A program made the translations under genes and the position numbers. From assembly GCA_001179505.1 (NCBI GenBank), contig CDMY01001057.1, positions 62,001 to 126,000 of the forward strand: 64,000 bases of DNA, written 5' to 3'. Shown in pieces: positions 46,381 to 59,800 of this stretch; the first letter of the stretch is position 1; each line of letters starts with the position of its first letter. The notes beneath the pieces are model-generated. The model was not told the DNA's origin. It was given only the letters and a program-made list of their open reading frames with translations, and made no database searches. The DNA is from Vitrella brassicaformis. Its lineage: Eukaryota; Sar; Vitrellaceae.

Positions 46381-49300
46381 TCAGAGCGCCACAGCAATGG
46401 CCGTGACGTCGTCTACCGTCCTGTTGTAAGAATTGTCAGCCCACTGCTGCCGACTCTCAGCACACACCTAACGAGGGAATGAACGCCATACACACACACA
46501 CACACTCCCGGGTGCTTTGTGTGTATTGGGGTGGGGTATGCGATTGTGTGCTGTACCTGGTGTATGGCTGAGACGCCCCCCTGCAGCAGCTGCACAGCGA
46601 CGTGTTCAGGCGAGCAGAATACCCACAGGCCGTCCGTCCCCAACACCAACATCGACTCACTACTATCCCTGCGACACACACCAACAACAACAACACACAC
46701 GCGCACAGGCATGAGTGAGAAATCAGTGGGTGTGGGCGTGGTGCTGGTGTGCCACTTGAGGGGGTAGCATGCTATCTCAGGCTCGTGCGTCACGCCGCAA
46801 CGGGTGGCTGATGGACCAAGGAGAGAGGGAATCCCACACATTCCCTCTGCATGCACGCCTCTGTGTCGGTTGGCTTATACCTGCAGTGTCTCCGAACGCT
46901 CGCGTGACGGCGAGAGCAGGGCCTGGACTGCCTGCAGAACCACAAACACACACATCGCTCCTGTCCTCCCGCCCCTGTGTGTGTGTGTGTGTGAGTGACC
47001 CTTTCCGTATAGTCTCATGGCTCCCGTGTTCGAGGGCCGCACCTCACCACCACACTGACTCACACGCTCGGCCTCTGACACACATACAAACAGCCATGGT
47101 AGGGAAGCGAAGCCACAACCGGCCGTATGTGTGTGCTGTGTGTCGTATATAGCTCTGTGACACACCAGATTGCCGGTCTGGCTTGTGGTCCGATGTCAGC
47201 ACCGTCACGTTGTAAGAGGCTGCACAGGCGAGTCGAGTGGGGGGAAGCCATCCGCCGCAGAGAGTTCCGTGCCCAATGTGTCGTGAAATGACGGTTACGT
47301 ACCCCCTGCGTTGGCCTGTAGGTCTGAACCGCTATCAGTCGCTTTCCCACCTGCTGCTGCTGCTGCTGGCGACGCCGATACCAAGGCAGCCCTGACAACA
47401 CACACACACGGATGTAGGCACACACATGCACAGTGAGTCTGTCTCATTTACTTGGAATCGCCGACGTGTGCCGTCCAGAGGAATCGCGAGGCGTCCGGCG
47501 CACCACCATGGGCGGTGGCCAGCCGCCCGCCCCCGCCCGCATGGGCATGTGCCTCAGTTATCACAGCTACTACCGCTGTCGCACCTACATAGACACATAC
47601 ACAAACACACATCCGTCAGTCCCCTCAAGGGCACGGTTTGTGTGTCGTCTCCCCCCTCCCTGCGCACCGGAGTGTTTGTGGTCGAATGCCTGCTGTGCCA
47701 GATTGGCCTGTACCATGTTGAACGCCTTGCGGAAGGCCATACCGGGATCCACGCGGAACTCCGGCAGGCCAAGGATGCACTCTGATGACACACGGACACA
47801 ACACGTGAGGCACGACACATAGACACATGAATGGCGGGACACACGTGGCATGCCGAGAAATGGCGGCTTTATGTGTGTCCCCACCTGGCAGCGACTGTCG
47901 GACGAATGCAGCGCACTCCTGGCCGCACTGCCCATGGCCATCAAAGGCACCAAACAGCATCACACCATCAGTACTGAAGAAACGAACCAAACACACATCA
48001 GACAGACACTCACATTCCGTAAGTGGCGGCCATGAATGCGGTCGTACGTCTGCAGGAGGACGAAGTCGTCTTGGTTGGGCACATTGTCGTCGAGTCGCCT
48101 GCCCCTGGTGCACACCCACGCCAAACTGCGGCGCAGCAGCTCCACCGCACCGGACGGCTCCGCACGCACAGCCTTGGGCGCAAAGTCAGCCTGAACATAT
48201 CACTCCACTAGAGGACCTGTGTGTCGGTTGATGTGTTGTGAATGCGCTGACCTGCGGCTGTATGTCGAATTTGCCTTCGATGATGAACCGCAGTGGCGGC
48301 AGGTCAGTGGCTGCGATGGGCATGGTTGGAGCAGCGGTGGTGGTGGTGGTGGTTGGCGCAGTCTGCTCGTGTGTGTGTGTTGGCTGTGTCGGCATCGATG
48401 GAGGGGGGAGGGCCACTGACGCATCACCCACATCTGACACACACGATCCCAGACACGGGGGGACGGACGAATATTATCCTCATGTGATTCTTCTCTGTCC
48501 GTCCCACCGTGTGTATCATCCTCCTCGGCCGCTACACCAGCAGGGACGTCGCTAGCCCGCCCCTTCTTCCCCCTGCTGCCGCCCCTCCCCCCTCTCCCGA
48601 CACCCACACCCACACCCACAGGCCGCGACCCCTTGAAACCTCCCCTCGTGTGACTCGCATGGCTGACGCGCAGGTGCTCCTTGTCCTTCTTCCGGCCACC
48701 CCCAGTGCTCCTGCGATGGACCCCCGTCGGTCTGTCGTCGCCTATGCTGAGCTCCCGCAGTGACGAGTGGAGGTTGCTGCCCCCACCGGGCCCATGGAGG
48801 GATGGCGATGCTGCTGCGGGGCTCTGCGGGATGGACTGCGAGAGGGCGAGTTGGGCGCGGAGCGAGGATGAGGTGAGGCGCTCCAGCTCCAGGCTGCGGC
48901 GAAGCTCCTCGGCCTGACATGGACATGCCACCACAGCGTCAGTAGTTCTTCAGGGTGTTGTGGTGTGTTGCTGCTCTGGTGTGGTCACTGACCTCTGCTG
49001 CCAGTGAGAGTTTCTCTGTTTCCATGCGGCTGAGGCTCTTCTGCAAACGATCTAACTTGCCCTGCATCTGAACACACACACACAAAGACAGAAGTCGAGG
49101 AAGCGTATGGGCGTGGTCTATGCGTGATACCTCTGTGACGGCTTTCTCGATCTTGTCCCTCTTCTCCACTGCTGCCCTTCCCACCGCTACCTCCCCATCC
49201 CTCTCCCTCTCCCTCTCCGCCTGCGCCTTCCTCTCGCCAACTGCAGCCACAGCGGCAGCGGCAGCGGCAGCAGCAGGTGCCGCCCTCTCTTCCAATCTAC

Positions 49301-50414
49301 CGCCCCCACCAAGACCAAGACCAACACCAGGACCCGCACGACCATCCCTATCACCGTCCCGCTCCTCTCCCCTGCCCTCTCCCTCCTTGCCGCCGTCCGA
49401 TGATACTTGCTCCTCATTCGACTCACTAGACAGCACCACAGGCACCAGGGGAGGGCTCAACAGCTGAGCACCACCACCACCGCCACCCACGCCCTCTTTC
49501 TTGGCCGCAGTTTCCTGTGCTGCTGCGACCGGGGCCGCATATGGTGGCAGATTGGGGCTGAGCTGCGTCGTCACGACTCGCAGTGTGGAGCCGGGCGGCC
49601 TCTGCGGCGGCGCCTGTTTGGTGAGCGCCTCGAGCCTGGCCTTCATCTCCATCATGCGATGATACTCTTCGCTCGGCTGGGCCCTCAGATTGACACCGGC
49701 AGCCCCATACGGTCCACAAAAGGCGGCAGCGCCGACCGTCACCAGCCGTGCCGGGTGACCATGGTGGCCGTGGGCACCCTCAAAATGGTGAGGACGAATG
49801 GGGTGGGGCAGCGGTGAGGGGAATGACGGGCTGCTGCCGCCAGGTTGGGCGCCGAATGGCATGTGTGGGGGATGCATGGGGGGTCGGCCTGGCGCCGGGC
49901 TGAACGACGCCGGGGGAGCGCTCTGCCCCAACCCCGGGCCAGTGTGGACCTGTGCGGGTGCTGCGCCGGCTGGCGGCCCTGGCATGGGCAGTGGGTGCGT
50001 GCCGGTCCTGGGGAAAGATCCCCTGAACGGCGATTGGTCTCGGGAGAGGCTGTGTGTGTGTGGCGGTGGGATGCGCGTGTACGGGAAGGCGCCTGCCGGG
50101 AGGGATGGGTTGCGATGGAGAGCAGGAAGGGCGAAGGGGGGCTGGGATGGCCTCAAATTGGGCGATAACTTGACCAGCGGAGGCCTGCGGGAACACAACC
50201 ACAGCAGCTTACCCATGCGGGAGCGTTTTCGTGGAGGAAGTGATGCATCACCTTGGTTGTGTGGGCGCATTCGGCACTCGTGCGGCCGGTGGCTGCAGAG
50301 GCTGCACAACAACAGCGTACATTTGGCCATGGTGTGGTACTTTGTGTGGTGCTTTCTCCTTACCCGCGATGCCGACGGGCTGGGTGGAGGGACGAACGAC
50401 TGATGGCGCTGCAT
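46381..50414 (-). CDS. Long protein with C-terminal PP2C phosphatase
   Basis: Metal-dependent Ser/Thr phosphatase (PPM family). The N-terminal half (50414 to about 48500) is Pro/Gly/Ala/His-rich, then Glu/Arg-rich with coiled-coil segments (MQGKLDRLQKSLSRMETEK, AEELRRSLELERL). The PP2C domain follows over many short exons: NQDDFVLL, FGAFDGHGQCG, TAVVAVITEA, AHVGDSK, LTSDHKPDR, ALAVTRAFGDTA, LVLGTDGLW, and a last exon with TVDDVTAIAVAL before the stop at 46381. The metal-binding Asp residues of the FDGHG, VGDS, TDG and VDD motifs are all present, so activity is expected. The true start is uncertain (50414, or an in-frame ATG at 50330). The substrate is unknown. Confidence 0.85.
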
Positions 50415-50803
50415 CCTTCGAATTGGATAAGGACGGCCAGACCGGTAGGGATGGCAGATGGCAGCTAAGAATAATGAGGCCCTCTTGGTCGACTACTTTC
50501 CAGCTCGCAACAGGGTGGATTTACGTTGAACAGGGCAAGGCGGGGGTGAGGGTGAGATTCCTGTGTGTGCAAGGCAGCCGAGCGCACAGAAATGGGCAGG
50601 AACGTCTTTTGCAATGCAAAAATGAAGACATGCACACATGCACGTATTACAGTGAGTGCACGGGCAGACAAACAGCGACAGACACCGGTCTGGCACACTC
50701 TGGAGAGACAGACACCCAGACATCTAGCTACCAGCACGATGCATGCCACATATGACCATCGACCTATGTATGTACATACGACATCCGTCACCTATCTATG
50801 TAC
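50415..50803. other. Intergenic gap between tandem minus-strand genes
   Basis: About 390 bp, likely holding the phosphatase promoter and the 3' UTR of the giant scaffold gene. No motif recognised. Confidence 0.5.
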
Positions 50804-53800
50804 CTATCGCAACCCCCACATGGCCAGCAGAGGCCTCTCAAACAGCTCTGTCCCCCCTCTCTGCTGCTCCAAAGCCTCCAGTGCCATACCTCGGACAGTC
50901 GACCGGCGACTCGACCGACGACGGCCACCCACGGCTGCCGCATCGGCCGGCAGAGGCGTAGGATGACCGTCTTGCACCGTCTGGATGCGCACCCGGGAGG
51001 GCCGCTTGACAAGAGCAGGCAATGAGTCTCCCCCTTTTCCCTCCGCCATTCCGGCAAGATGCTCCGGCTGGTATAGCTTCTTGAACGCAGCTGTCAAAGC
51101 CGCCCCTTCTCCCGGCTGCATCGCACCTCGCATCCACCTTCGTCCCGTACTGCTCACGCGCTCACCTCCTGGCCGAGCCGCACCCTCTGAGGTATCTGAT
51201 GTCGGGCGAGACATTGCCGATGTGTCCGATGAGAAGTAGCAGTTCCACGGGGATGGCCGGACGGCGCCTTGCGGCCATCGCCGCAGTGTCTGGAAGATGC
51301 CCTTCCGAGGCACGCCCCCCGGAGCCAATTCGTCTTCCTGCTCACTCTCCGGCGGCCCTTCTGATGGGATCGTTGTCGCGGCTTCCTGGTCGTCCGATGG
51401 TGGAAAGGGGTGTTGGGAAAAGCGCTCGCGTCGCAGCTTGAGGAAGGTGTGGTCCATCTCCTTCATCTGCAGGAGCGGCGGGAGGGCGCCTGTCCTCTGG
51501 GCCATCGATGTCGCCTCCAGCTCTTCTTCCACACCCAGCTGGGATAGATGCACAGACACTATTGTAATTGCCCTGATCCTTTAAAGTACTGGCTGTCGAG
51601 TGGGCTGACTTGGCTGATGACGAGTGAGTTGCCCCTGGCGAGACCCAGCAGCTGTGCTCGCTTGGTCCGGCGCACGCGCCGCTCCTCATCCCGAGCCTGC
51701 CTCTCTCTTTCACGCTCCTCCCGGACCTCAGCACTGTCTGCGAGCGCCTGCAGCTGTCGACGGATGGCCATCTCACGACGCCTGCATGGTCCAAAGGTGA
51801 GGGCATGGAGAAGAAATTCACAGATGGAGACATGCTAGTGCTGTCTGTGTGCTTACAGCTGTTCGACGCGATCGTCCCTGAGCTTGGCCCTACGCTGCAG
51901 CCTCGCCTCCATGACTGTTTGGACCTACACACATATTTGTCATTGACAGTGTATGTGGGGCCGGTTGCCAGACTGCATGTGGGCGGGCTGACCTTCTCTT
52001 CAATGCGCATTTGCCGTCGCTCTCTTTTCTCGCTTTGTCGCTCCAGGCGCATGGCTCGTCTCCTGGCGTCGCGCCTCTTTTTCTCTTCGATACTCCTCTT
52101 CTCACGCTCCCTGGCCCTCTCCTCCGCCACACGGGCTCTTTCCTCATCTGTCATCTTCGTCGTGGGCCGTGCCATCTCGGCAGCTACTCTCGTCTCTTGC
52201 ACCGCCTCCTCTGCTGTCACATCCAGATCGATGGCAGCTTCTTCAGGTCGTGTCGGTGCAGCAGCAGCAGCAGCAGCAGCGATGGGTCGGAGGGGAATTG
52301 TCTCCACGCGTGCCTCCGCCTCGACGGGCCCTTCTGGCAGCTGCCCTGGCACTCTGAAGTCCGCCGCTGGTCTTGGTGCCTCAAATCTTCCTTCGCTGAC
52401 AGCTTGTTGCTCAGGCCGTCGGGCAGCTTGTGGTAGAGTCGGGATGGCAGGAGTCACAGAAGGGACAACAGGGTGCTCTACTTGGGTGATGTCTCGCTTC
52501 TCCTCAACAGGCATAGGGACAGGTGGCGTCTCTCCAGTCGGCACTTCACCTCTGTCCCGATCTTCTAGAGCCACAGGTGTCTCCACCCCCGTTTGTCGGA
52601 CCTCTGCAGCCCGTGTCTCACCAGCACCAGCCATCGTGGCTTCCTTCTGGACTCGTTGACGCCTCCTCCATTCGTCAACATGGACACCAAGCGACTTTGC
52701 GAGCTCCTCCTCATCCAACAATTGCTCCATTTGCTCGTCCGATGTCACATGTCGTTTCGTCGGTGTCGTCACCGTCCGCCGTCTCACCAAAGAGGGAGTG
52801 ACGTGACGTTGCGTCGGCGCTGCCGTCTCAACAACATACTTTCCCGGCCGCTCAGTGAATGGCTCAGCTGCCTCTGGCTCAACGCCTGCTTCCATGGGCT
52901 CCTCGCGTGTCGGTGGGCGAAAGGCAGGCACGGCAGGAGGTCGCACGCAGAGACCTGCCGCCACCTTCAACGGAACCTTCTTCATCTCAGGAACGGTCGC
53001 TGGGCGGGCCGCTGCGACCCCTAGAGGCTTCGACCTGGATGCAGCGGCGGGCGTGATGGCCACAGCCCGCCATTCGTTGGACAGCTTGGGCCGCAGAAGG
53101 GGAGCCGCCTTCTTGGGAGGCTCTGCTGGTGGGAGGGGCAGCAGTGGCAGGTCGGCCGAGGAGGGGATGCTCTCAAGAGTGGGCTCCTTCAGCGGTGGCG
53201 GTGGCGAGGGGAGAGGCGTGACGGTCACCTCAGGCAGTTTGTAGGAGGGCTTCACAAGAACAGACGGCTGGGCTGTACACAAACACAGAGGGACACGTCT
53301 CTGTCTTCCGCGGACAATTCTGTGCAGGACATGCGGTATCTTTACTTCGAGCTCGTGACTCCTCCCTGGACACATCCGCTGCCCGTCGCAAGAAGGCCAA
53401 CAGACCTCTCGACGATGTCTCGGCCGCTTGGCGGCCTCTGAGACCAGACGCATACACACATGCGTACGTTAAGAGCACGGTCCCGTGCACAAAGGGAGAG
53501 GCCACTTACGCAAAGTTAAAATGAGTGATCTCATATCGCGGGTGGCGGTATGTGCTCCGAGACACCGGTCGCGACGACATAGAAGAGGGCGTGGTCAAAG
53601 TACGCCCATGCGGCGCCTCCCGGAACTCAGGTGCGCTCACACGGGGCGGCTCGAGGGTTTTCATCTCTTCAGCAGGAGTCGGAGGCCGCTCTGGGAAGGG
53701 TGGATGGGATGATGGGGCCTCATATTGAGAGTGCAGAGCGAATCCCTTGACAGCATACGCGTCCTCGAGCTGGCGAAACACACCCTGAACTGCAGTCGGC

Positions 53801-56800
53801 TCTGCCGCGGTCGCTCGGAATGCAGGTACTGGATGCGACGGAGTGGTGGTCCGCACGCCATACCTCGTCCTCACGGCACGGCGCACAGGCAGTCGATACG
53901 GAACTACGAGTCTCCCCTTCGCAGCCATCTCCGGTCTCTCAAGTGGCCTCAGCTCCCCTTCTCTAGCGCTTCTTGCCACGCCTGCGGAAGGCCTCTGTCT
54001 CCGTGGCGTTGAGACACCCAGCGCCCTCCGTCCTGAGTCCGAGTAGACCAGGCGCTCAGGCGGGGCTGAGTAGGGCCTTCTGGGAACCGGTGGTGGTACA
54101 CGGAGGGATCGGCTGGCAAGTGAATGAGAGGTCTTGGGCATTCCTTCCTCATCCGAGGCAGCTGCCACCGCTGGTTGCCTCACTCTCCACCTCGGTCCGA
54201 AATGTGGGCCGTATTTGGCTCCCGTTATGCCCATCTCAGATGTCTCGTCCTCTGTGCCGCTGGTGCTGCTGACCTCCCTGTCTCCCGCTAGTCGTCTCAG
54301 CTGGCTCGGTGTCTTCCGATGCCGCTCACGGACGACCGCTTTTGTTAGGGCTGGCGATGATGGCGATCGTGAGATCCCGCCGTCATCCTCTTGTGGGGCA
54401 ATACAGGGGAGAGGCCAGAGGCCTTCCTCTTCCTCTTTCCTCCTGAGGCACTGCAATACATTGGCTCGTGAGCCGACAGGGCCGAAGAGCACTGGTGGTC
54501 TGGTCGATGGGCGGCCGTCGAGGGAGAGACTGAGGGGGAGAGGCGGCCATGGAAGCATGAGTGAGGTTAGCTGGCTCATGCTGCTGTCCAGTGCGGGACG
54601 GCAGGAAAACGTAGAGCTGTCGATGGAGGGTAACATGCTTGAAATGGTGATTGGAGGCCGGCGGGGGCCCTTCTCGACAGCTGAATAATCGTCCACCGAC
54701 ACGGACGGTTCCATGCCCATGTCGGTGATGAAGGTCAGCCCAGTGGGAGGCGGCCGAGGCCATCCCACTTTCTCTTCGACTTCGCAAACTGGCCTTTTCT
54801 CCCCTTCGATCATAGCCAGAGCCGGTGTCTCCTGAGACTGACACACGGGAACAGTAGATGTTTCCTGCTCGGTATCTTGTTTGGTCGCAAGGGAGTCATC
54901 GGCATCTGCTCGCGGCCGCACCGTTATTTCGACCACCGGCTTCTGAACTTTCTTGTCTCGAGACTTCTCCCTTTTCTTGTCCGTTGAGCGTCTCCTTTTC
55001 TTCTGTCCAAGTGCGCCTGTGTCGGAGGTAGCTGAGGCTGCAGAGCTGCTGCTTGAGGAACGAGTGTATGTAGGCTGCCGGGTGGTGGTTACAGGCCTGC
55101 GGCGCGCTCCTTCCTTTGGCGACGCCCGTCGGGGGCTGCCCCTCATCGATGCTGGGATGGACATGGACGCCTCAGCGACGGCTCTCTTGTGTGGTTTGGC
55201 AGGTTTGGCAACATCATCTGCTGCTGGCAGACGAGCTTCTTCCTCGGCAGCCACGACCGCTCGCAGAAGGGCGGTAGGAGAGCTCTCCCGAATGCTTGTG
55301 TCTGTTGAGCGTCTTGCCTCCTCTCGCCCGACAGGTGACCGCGTTGATGACCGTCGTCGCGAGAGGGATCTCAAAAGGGCAGCTCCGCTCAGCCCAGTCG
55401 GCCCGATTGCATGGATAGCGCCTGCGGTAGCTGCCAGCTTCTCGAGCGCCTGACCGATGTCGATCGAACCTCTTCTGCTTCCTGTCGGTGACTGCGGAAG
55501 TTGCGGCAATGGCAAATCCACTGCTGCCGAAAGGGGCACTGGGGCGGGGACGGTGAGGGATCGACGGGAGGCGGAGGATGCCCTGCCGTGTGAGCTCGAC
55601 GCAGCGGCAGAGGAGACAGATGTGCCCGGCTGATCGGCTGCCGAGGGTATCTGTCTCGAGCCGATGTCCGATATGCGCTGGTAGCTTGACGACAGGTCTC
55701 GCTGAAGCTTGAAACGCCACTCCTCCACTGCCTGCTCGGCTTGGCTGCCTGACTCTTCTGACGCTGATGAACTCTCACGCTCGGACGCCGCAGAGACAGC
55801 TGACTCTTCAGGTGGCTGCGCCGGCACGGGCTTTGCCGGCGGGGAAGGGGAAGAAGGAGGCTGGTCAACTGTCTGTGCAGCTGTCTGCGCTGGAGGCTGT
55901 TCACGTGCTTCATCGGGTGGTGGTGCTGATGGTTCGGGAGACGGGGCGGGCGGGGCTGTAGGTTGCTCCTCTGTTGGTCCTGGTTCAGGTAGCGGTGCAT
56001 GTTCATGTTCATGTCCGATCTGTACTGATTGCTCATCCACTTCCACTGGTATTTCAACCTCGGCGTCAACATCCTCTGTCGCCTCTTGCGCGTCAGCTGC
56101 AGCCACTGCAACAGGGGTGGTGTCTTGTGTGAGATCTTGCCCTCCTTGTTCGGCAAAGAGCTCTTGTTCGCCAACGGGGCTGCCTGCCTCCTCGACGACT
56201 TGTACTGCATCTTCAGGTGCTGCTGCTGCGGCCCCCTCGTGTCCTTGATCAACAGCCTCGACGTCAGCAGGCACAGCGACATCAACCTCGTCTCCCGGGA
56301 CGCTCTCCATCTCCTGCTCGCCGGCTCCTTCATCTGGCTCAGCAGAACCCTCCAAAACCTCTGACTGACCGGCGTCCTCGACGCTCTCTCTCTCAGCCTC
56401 GTCAACCTGCCCAGCTGGAGCCTCCTCTGAGGGCTCCACGATTATCTTGTCCAGTGGCATGGTCTTCATCGTCTTGAGTGGGACGGGCTCCTTCACAGAA
56501 GGGGGAGGTACTGGCGGCTGCTCTGCTGCGCCTTCAGTCGCAAGGGGCTGGGGCTGTGCGTCCTCCCTCGGCATGGCTTGCGTTGTCGGTGGCGGCATGG
56601 GTGGGGTTGGCTGTGTCTCCGCCTCTGCTTTTTCTTCATCCGGTGGTGCAGCAGCGGACTCCGCCAAGACGGCAGGCGGCACCGGCTGCTCCTCGAGTGG
56701 TGTTGGCTTTACCACCTCATAGGACTTGCGTGACATGCTCCACGGCTCCGAATGGGGGCGTGACTCTTCCGTAGCTGCCTTCTTCTCACCCTCAGCCGGC

Positions 56801-59800
56801 ATCCCGACACGCAGCCTGATGGTCTCGACGACAGAGGGAGCCAGCATATCTTCGGCTTCTTCGGCTTGCTCTATCGTCTCTGGTTCAGCAGTTCCTTCGA
56901 TGACCTCCCCTTCAGCACGGATCGCCGCACCTGTGGCGTCTGCAACCTCTTCCCTTTCTTCTGCTGCTTCCACTTCGATCTGTTGCATCCCTTGCCCTGC
57001 GATTTGCTCCTCTTGCTCCATCACTTGATCGATCTGCTCACTCGGGGCCGGCACGGCCTCCTCAACAGCAGCTGGCGGCTGCGGTGCCTCAGGCTGTGGC
57101 GGCAGCACTGGCTGCTCTGGCGGCAACTGCTGTGTCTCCTCTTCTACTTCGGCGCCGCTCGACAGCTGCTCCTCGTCCTCATCTGTCCATGGCTCTTGAT
57201 CAGCCTCATCTGACTCGAGGCCGCTCAGTGTGTCGATGTCGATGGTCTGCACCTCACTCACGACCTCCCTGGTCCTGTCCCTGGCCTCATTGATCTCCAT
57301 CAGATCATCTTGAAGCCTCTGCTTCTCCTGATCATGTCTCGCCGCCTCCTGTGCATCTTTGCGTGCGCGGGTGTCGTCGATGACCTGCTGCTGGTCGTCA
57401 GCCCGCTGGTCCTCCAGAAGGATGTCGATGATGCGGCGCCAATCGGCGGGCGACGGGCGGAGCTCCTCGACCACACCCCATCTGCAGTGTAGCCACTCAG
57501 GCTGACGTGTACAAGCGTTCGGATCGCAGGCTGCTAAAGCATTTTCTTACTTGCATTCGCCCCCCGTGAGCATGTCGAGTATGCGCTCTCTCCTCTGGCA
57601 CTCCTTGATCGTCCGCGGCCCTTCAAGTCCCCCCTCCAGCGCTAGACTGCTCCGTTCCAGATGTCGCTGCACGATCCGCCAACGATTGACCATCGCAATA
57701 TGCACCATCTGGGTGATGCCGAGTGCTTCATGCAAAGGCGCCTGCGTCTCCTCCTTTTTGGTCACGATGTCCGAGGGAGCACGGCTGGGGCGGAATGCCT
57801 TTGTGGGTGAGAGGCTGGTCTGCGTCTGATGCGGAGTGAAGAGGCCAAAACCAAAGGGACGTTCGAATTTCTGCGTCGAGGAGTGCAGAGAGGAGAGACG
57901 AAGTGTATGTCGGGAAGGCATGGTCCTTCTTTGCCCACCTCGTTCGGATCGACGAGCTGTTCGAATGTCTTGTTCATCCACATGAGGTGATTCTTCTTTA
58001 CGTCCAGCGAGTGCCTCTTCTGCATGTCGCGTCGTGAATGGTAACCCTTGACCATATGCGCCAGCCTCTCCTCCACCACTGAGTTGCGCGCCACATCTCG
58101 CCGCCCAAGCACATCGCCCTCCCCCTCCTCGTCCTCACGCCACACGCAGTCGGTGCCCTCGCCCATCTCGTGAGCTGTTCGCTCCGTCCGCTGCAGCAAC
58201 TTCCACAGCTCCATCATGCGCTGAAAACGGTAGAGCGTGGCCGTGCGGGAGAGCCGCAGGTGGCGGGTGGGCTTCAGCACTATGCGACTCTCAATCACGG
58301 ATGGTAGCATGCGGTCGATGGGGTGTGGGAGATCCTCCCTGTGCAGGTGGTCGACGTATATTTGCTGCCATATGTGAGGGTCTTCGATGCCAGCGCGCTC
58401 CAGCCGGGAGAGGATCAGCTCTTGACGATCGGCCAGGCAGCTCCTGACAAGCAACGAGAGAGAAAGACAGAGGGAGTATCGACGATACTCGGCGGTTGGC
58501 TCTCTGCTTGGCTCACTTGACTGCCTGAGGGTGCCAGTAAGTCATGGCTTCTTTGAGTCTCTGGCTATGGGGCTCGCACACCAGCAGCCTCAGCTTGCGA
58601 TAGAACTCATCGCTTGTCCGCCGCAGTGTGAGCTTCTGCACCTCCTCTTGAAGCCGCTTCGGCGCCATTGGTCCCTCTGGTTCCTTCGATGCCTCACTGA
58701 ATGAAGCAACCACATCATGGATAATCGCACCGTGTGTGTATGCGTATGTCTCTTACGCTTCGATCGGTGCGATTTGGATCTGTTTGATCATGTCAGTGAG
58801 CCGTCGTGACCTCCTTCTGATCGCCGAGCGCTGGAAGGTCCCGGGTGATGGAGGCACACTTCGCGGCAAGCCTTCTCCTTCGCTGCGCGGTGTGAGGACG
58901 GCCACTGGCGTGGCACCCTGCCAATCACGAGACAAACAACTCAGCATGCACTTGATTCATTCTGAAATCAGGCCTCTTGTCTCACCTGATCAGGCGACGT
59001 GACAGGCCGCTCGTCTCGTTCGTCCCTGTTCTGTCTCACCCACGAGAAGGCCCTGACGGCCGCACGCACCTTGCGCCAGTACGCCCGCCGCTCTGGGCGA
59101 GGGGTGGAAGGGGGCGTCCACCGCTGGGCGGCCGGCAGGCACAAAGCCCACTGGCCTCTGCCAACTCGGTCGCCACGAGTGTCCTGCAGATGCACACGCT
59201 CCAGGCGTCTGCATACACATCCCACACAGAAGAAAACAGATGCTTGGCCTGCCGGGAGGGCTTCTTCGTCAGACTCACTCACTCACTCACTCACTCGACA
59301 ATGTCCTGGCAAGTGAAGCCCATGGCGTCCTGTTGTTCGTCGGGGGAGCTGCCCATGGTGATCAGCAGCGCCACCATCCGCAGCACCTCATTCTGGGTGG
59401 GCCGCCTTTGCCACCGCCGAAATGGCTTGCCACCGGATGTCAGCCACTCAAGCACGCGGCCCTTGATGGCTGAAGTGCTGCCATGACTGCTCCCATCTGA
59501 AACACACACACGCACACACAAAGGACAATGACATGACCGAATCTTCGGTTTTCGTCGCCATGTGTGGACCTTCGGCCCGCCAAGGCGGGTTTGAGAAGGG
59601 CGGAGCGAGTCGCTCGGAGTGCACGCGAGGGTCTCGTGGGTATGCGGGCAGGGCGAGCTTCAATGCCACATGCAGAGGGGTGTCGTTGGAGGGGGATGTG
59701 CGGAGACACAGCTCGCGGTGGCCGCCCTGCCGGATGCGCTCGACCAACTGAAGAAGAAGAAGAGTACACATCAAGGTAGGGAGGCATTCACAATGATGTG

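Noticed and set aside
49120-49467. Plus-strand open frame opposite the phosphatase gene N-terminus
   Set aside because: Ser/Thr/Pro/Ala low-complexity shadow of the Glu/Arg/Gly-rich minus-strand exon; no independent support.
50180-50207. 28-nt GT-AG segment near the phosphatase N-terminus taken as an intron
   Set aside because: Too short for an intron here, and the frame is open straight through it.
53506-53508. In-frame TAA ending the very long minus-strand exon, suggesting two separate giant genes
   Set aside because: The TAA overlaps a gtaagt donor. A 92-nt exon at 53346-53437 with good splice sites restores phase to the next exon, so one gene is favoured.
55709-56248. Plus-strand 179-codon Ser/Gly/Cys-rich frame inside the giant scaffold exon
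   Set aside because: Antisense shadow of a GC-rich Glu/Pro/Ala coding exon; no features of its own.
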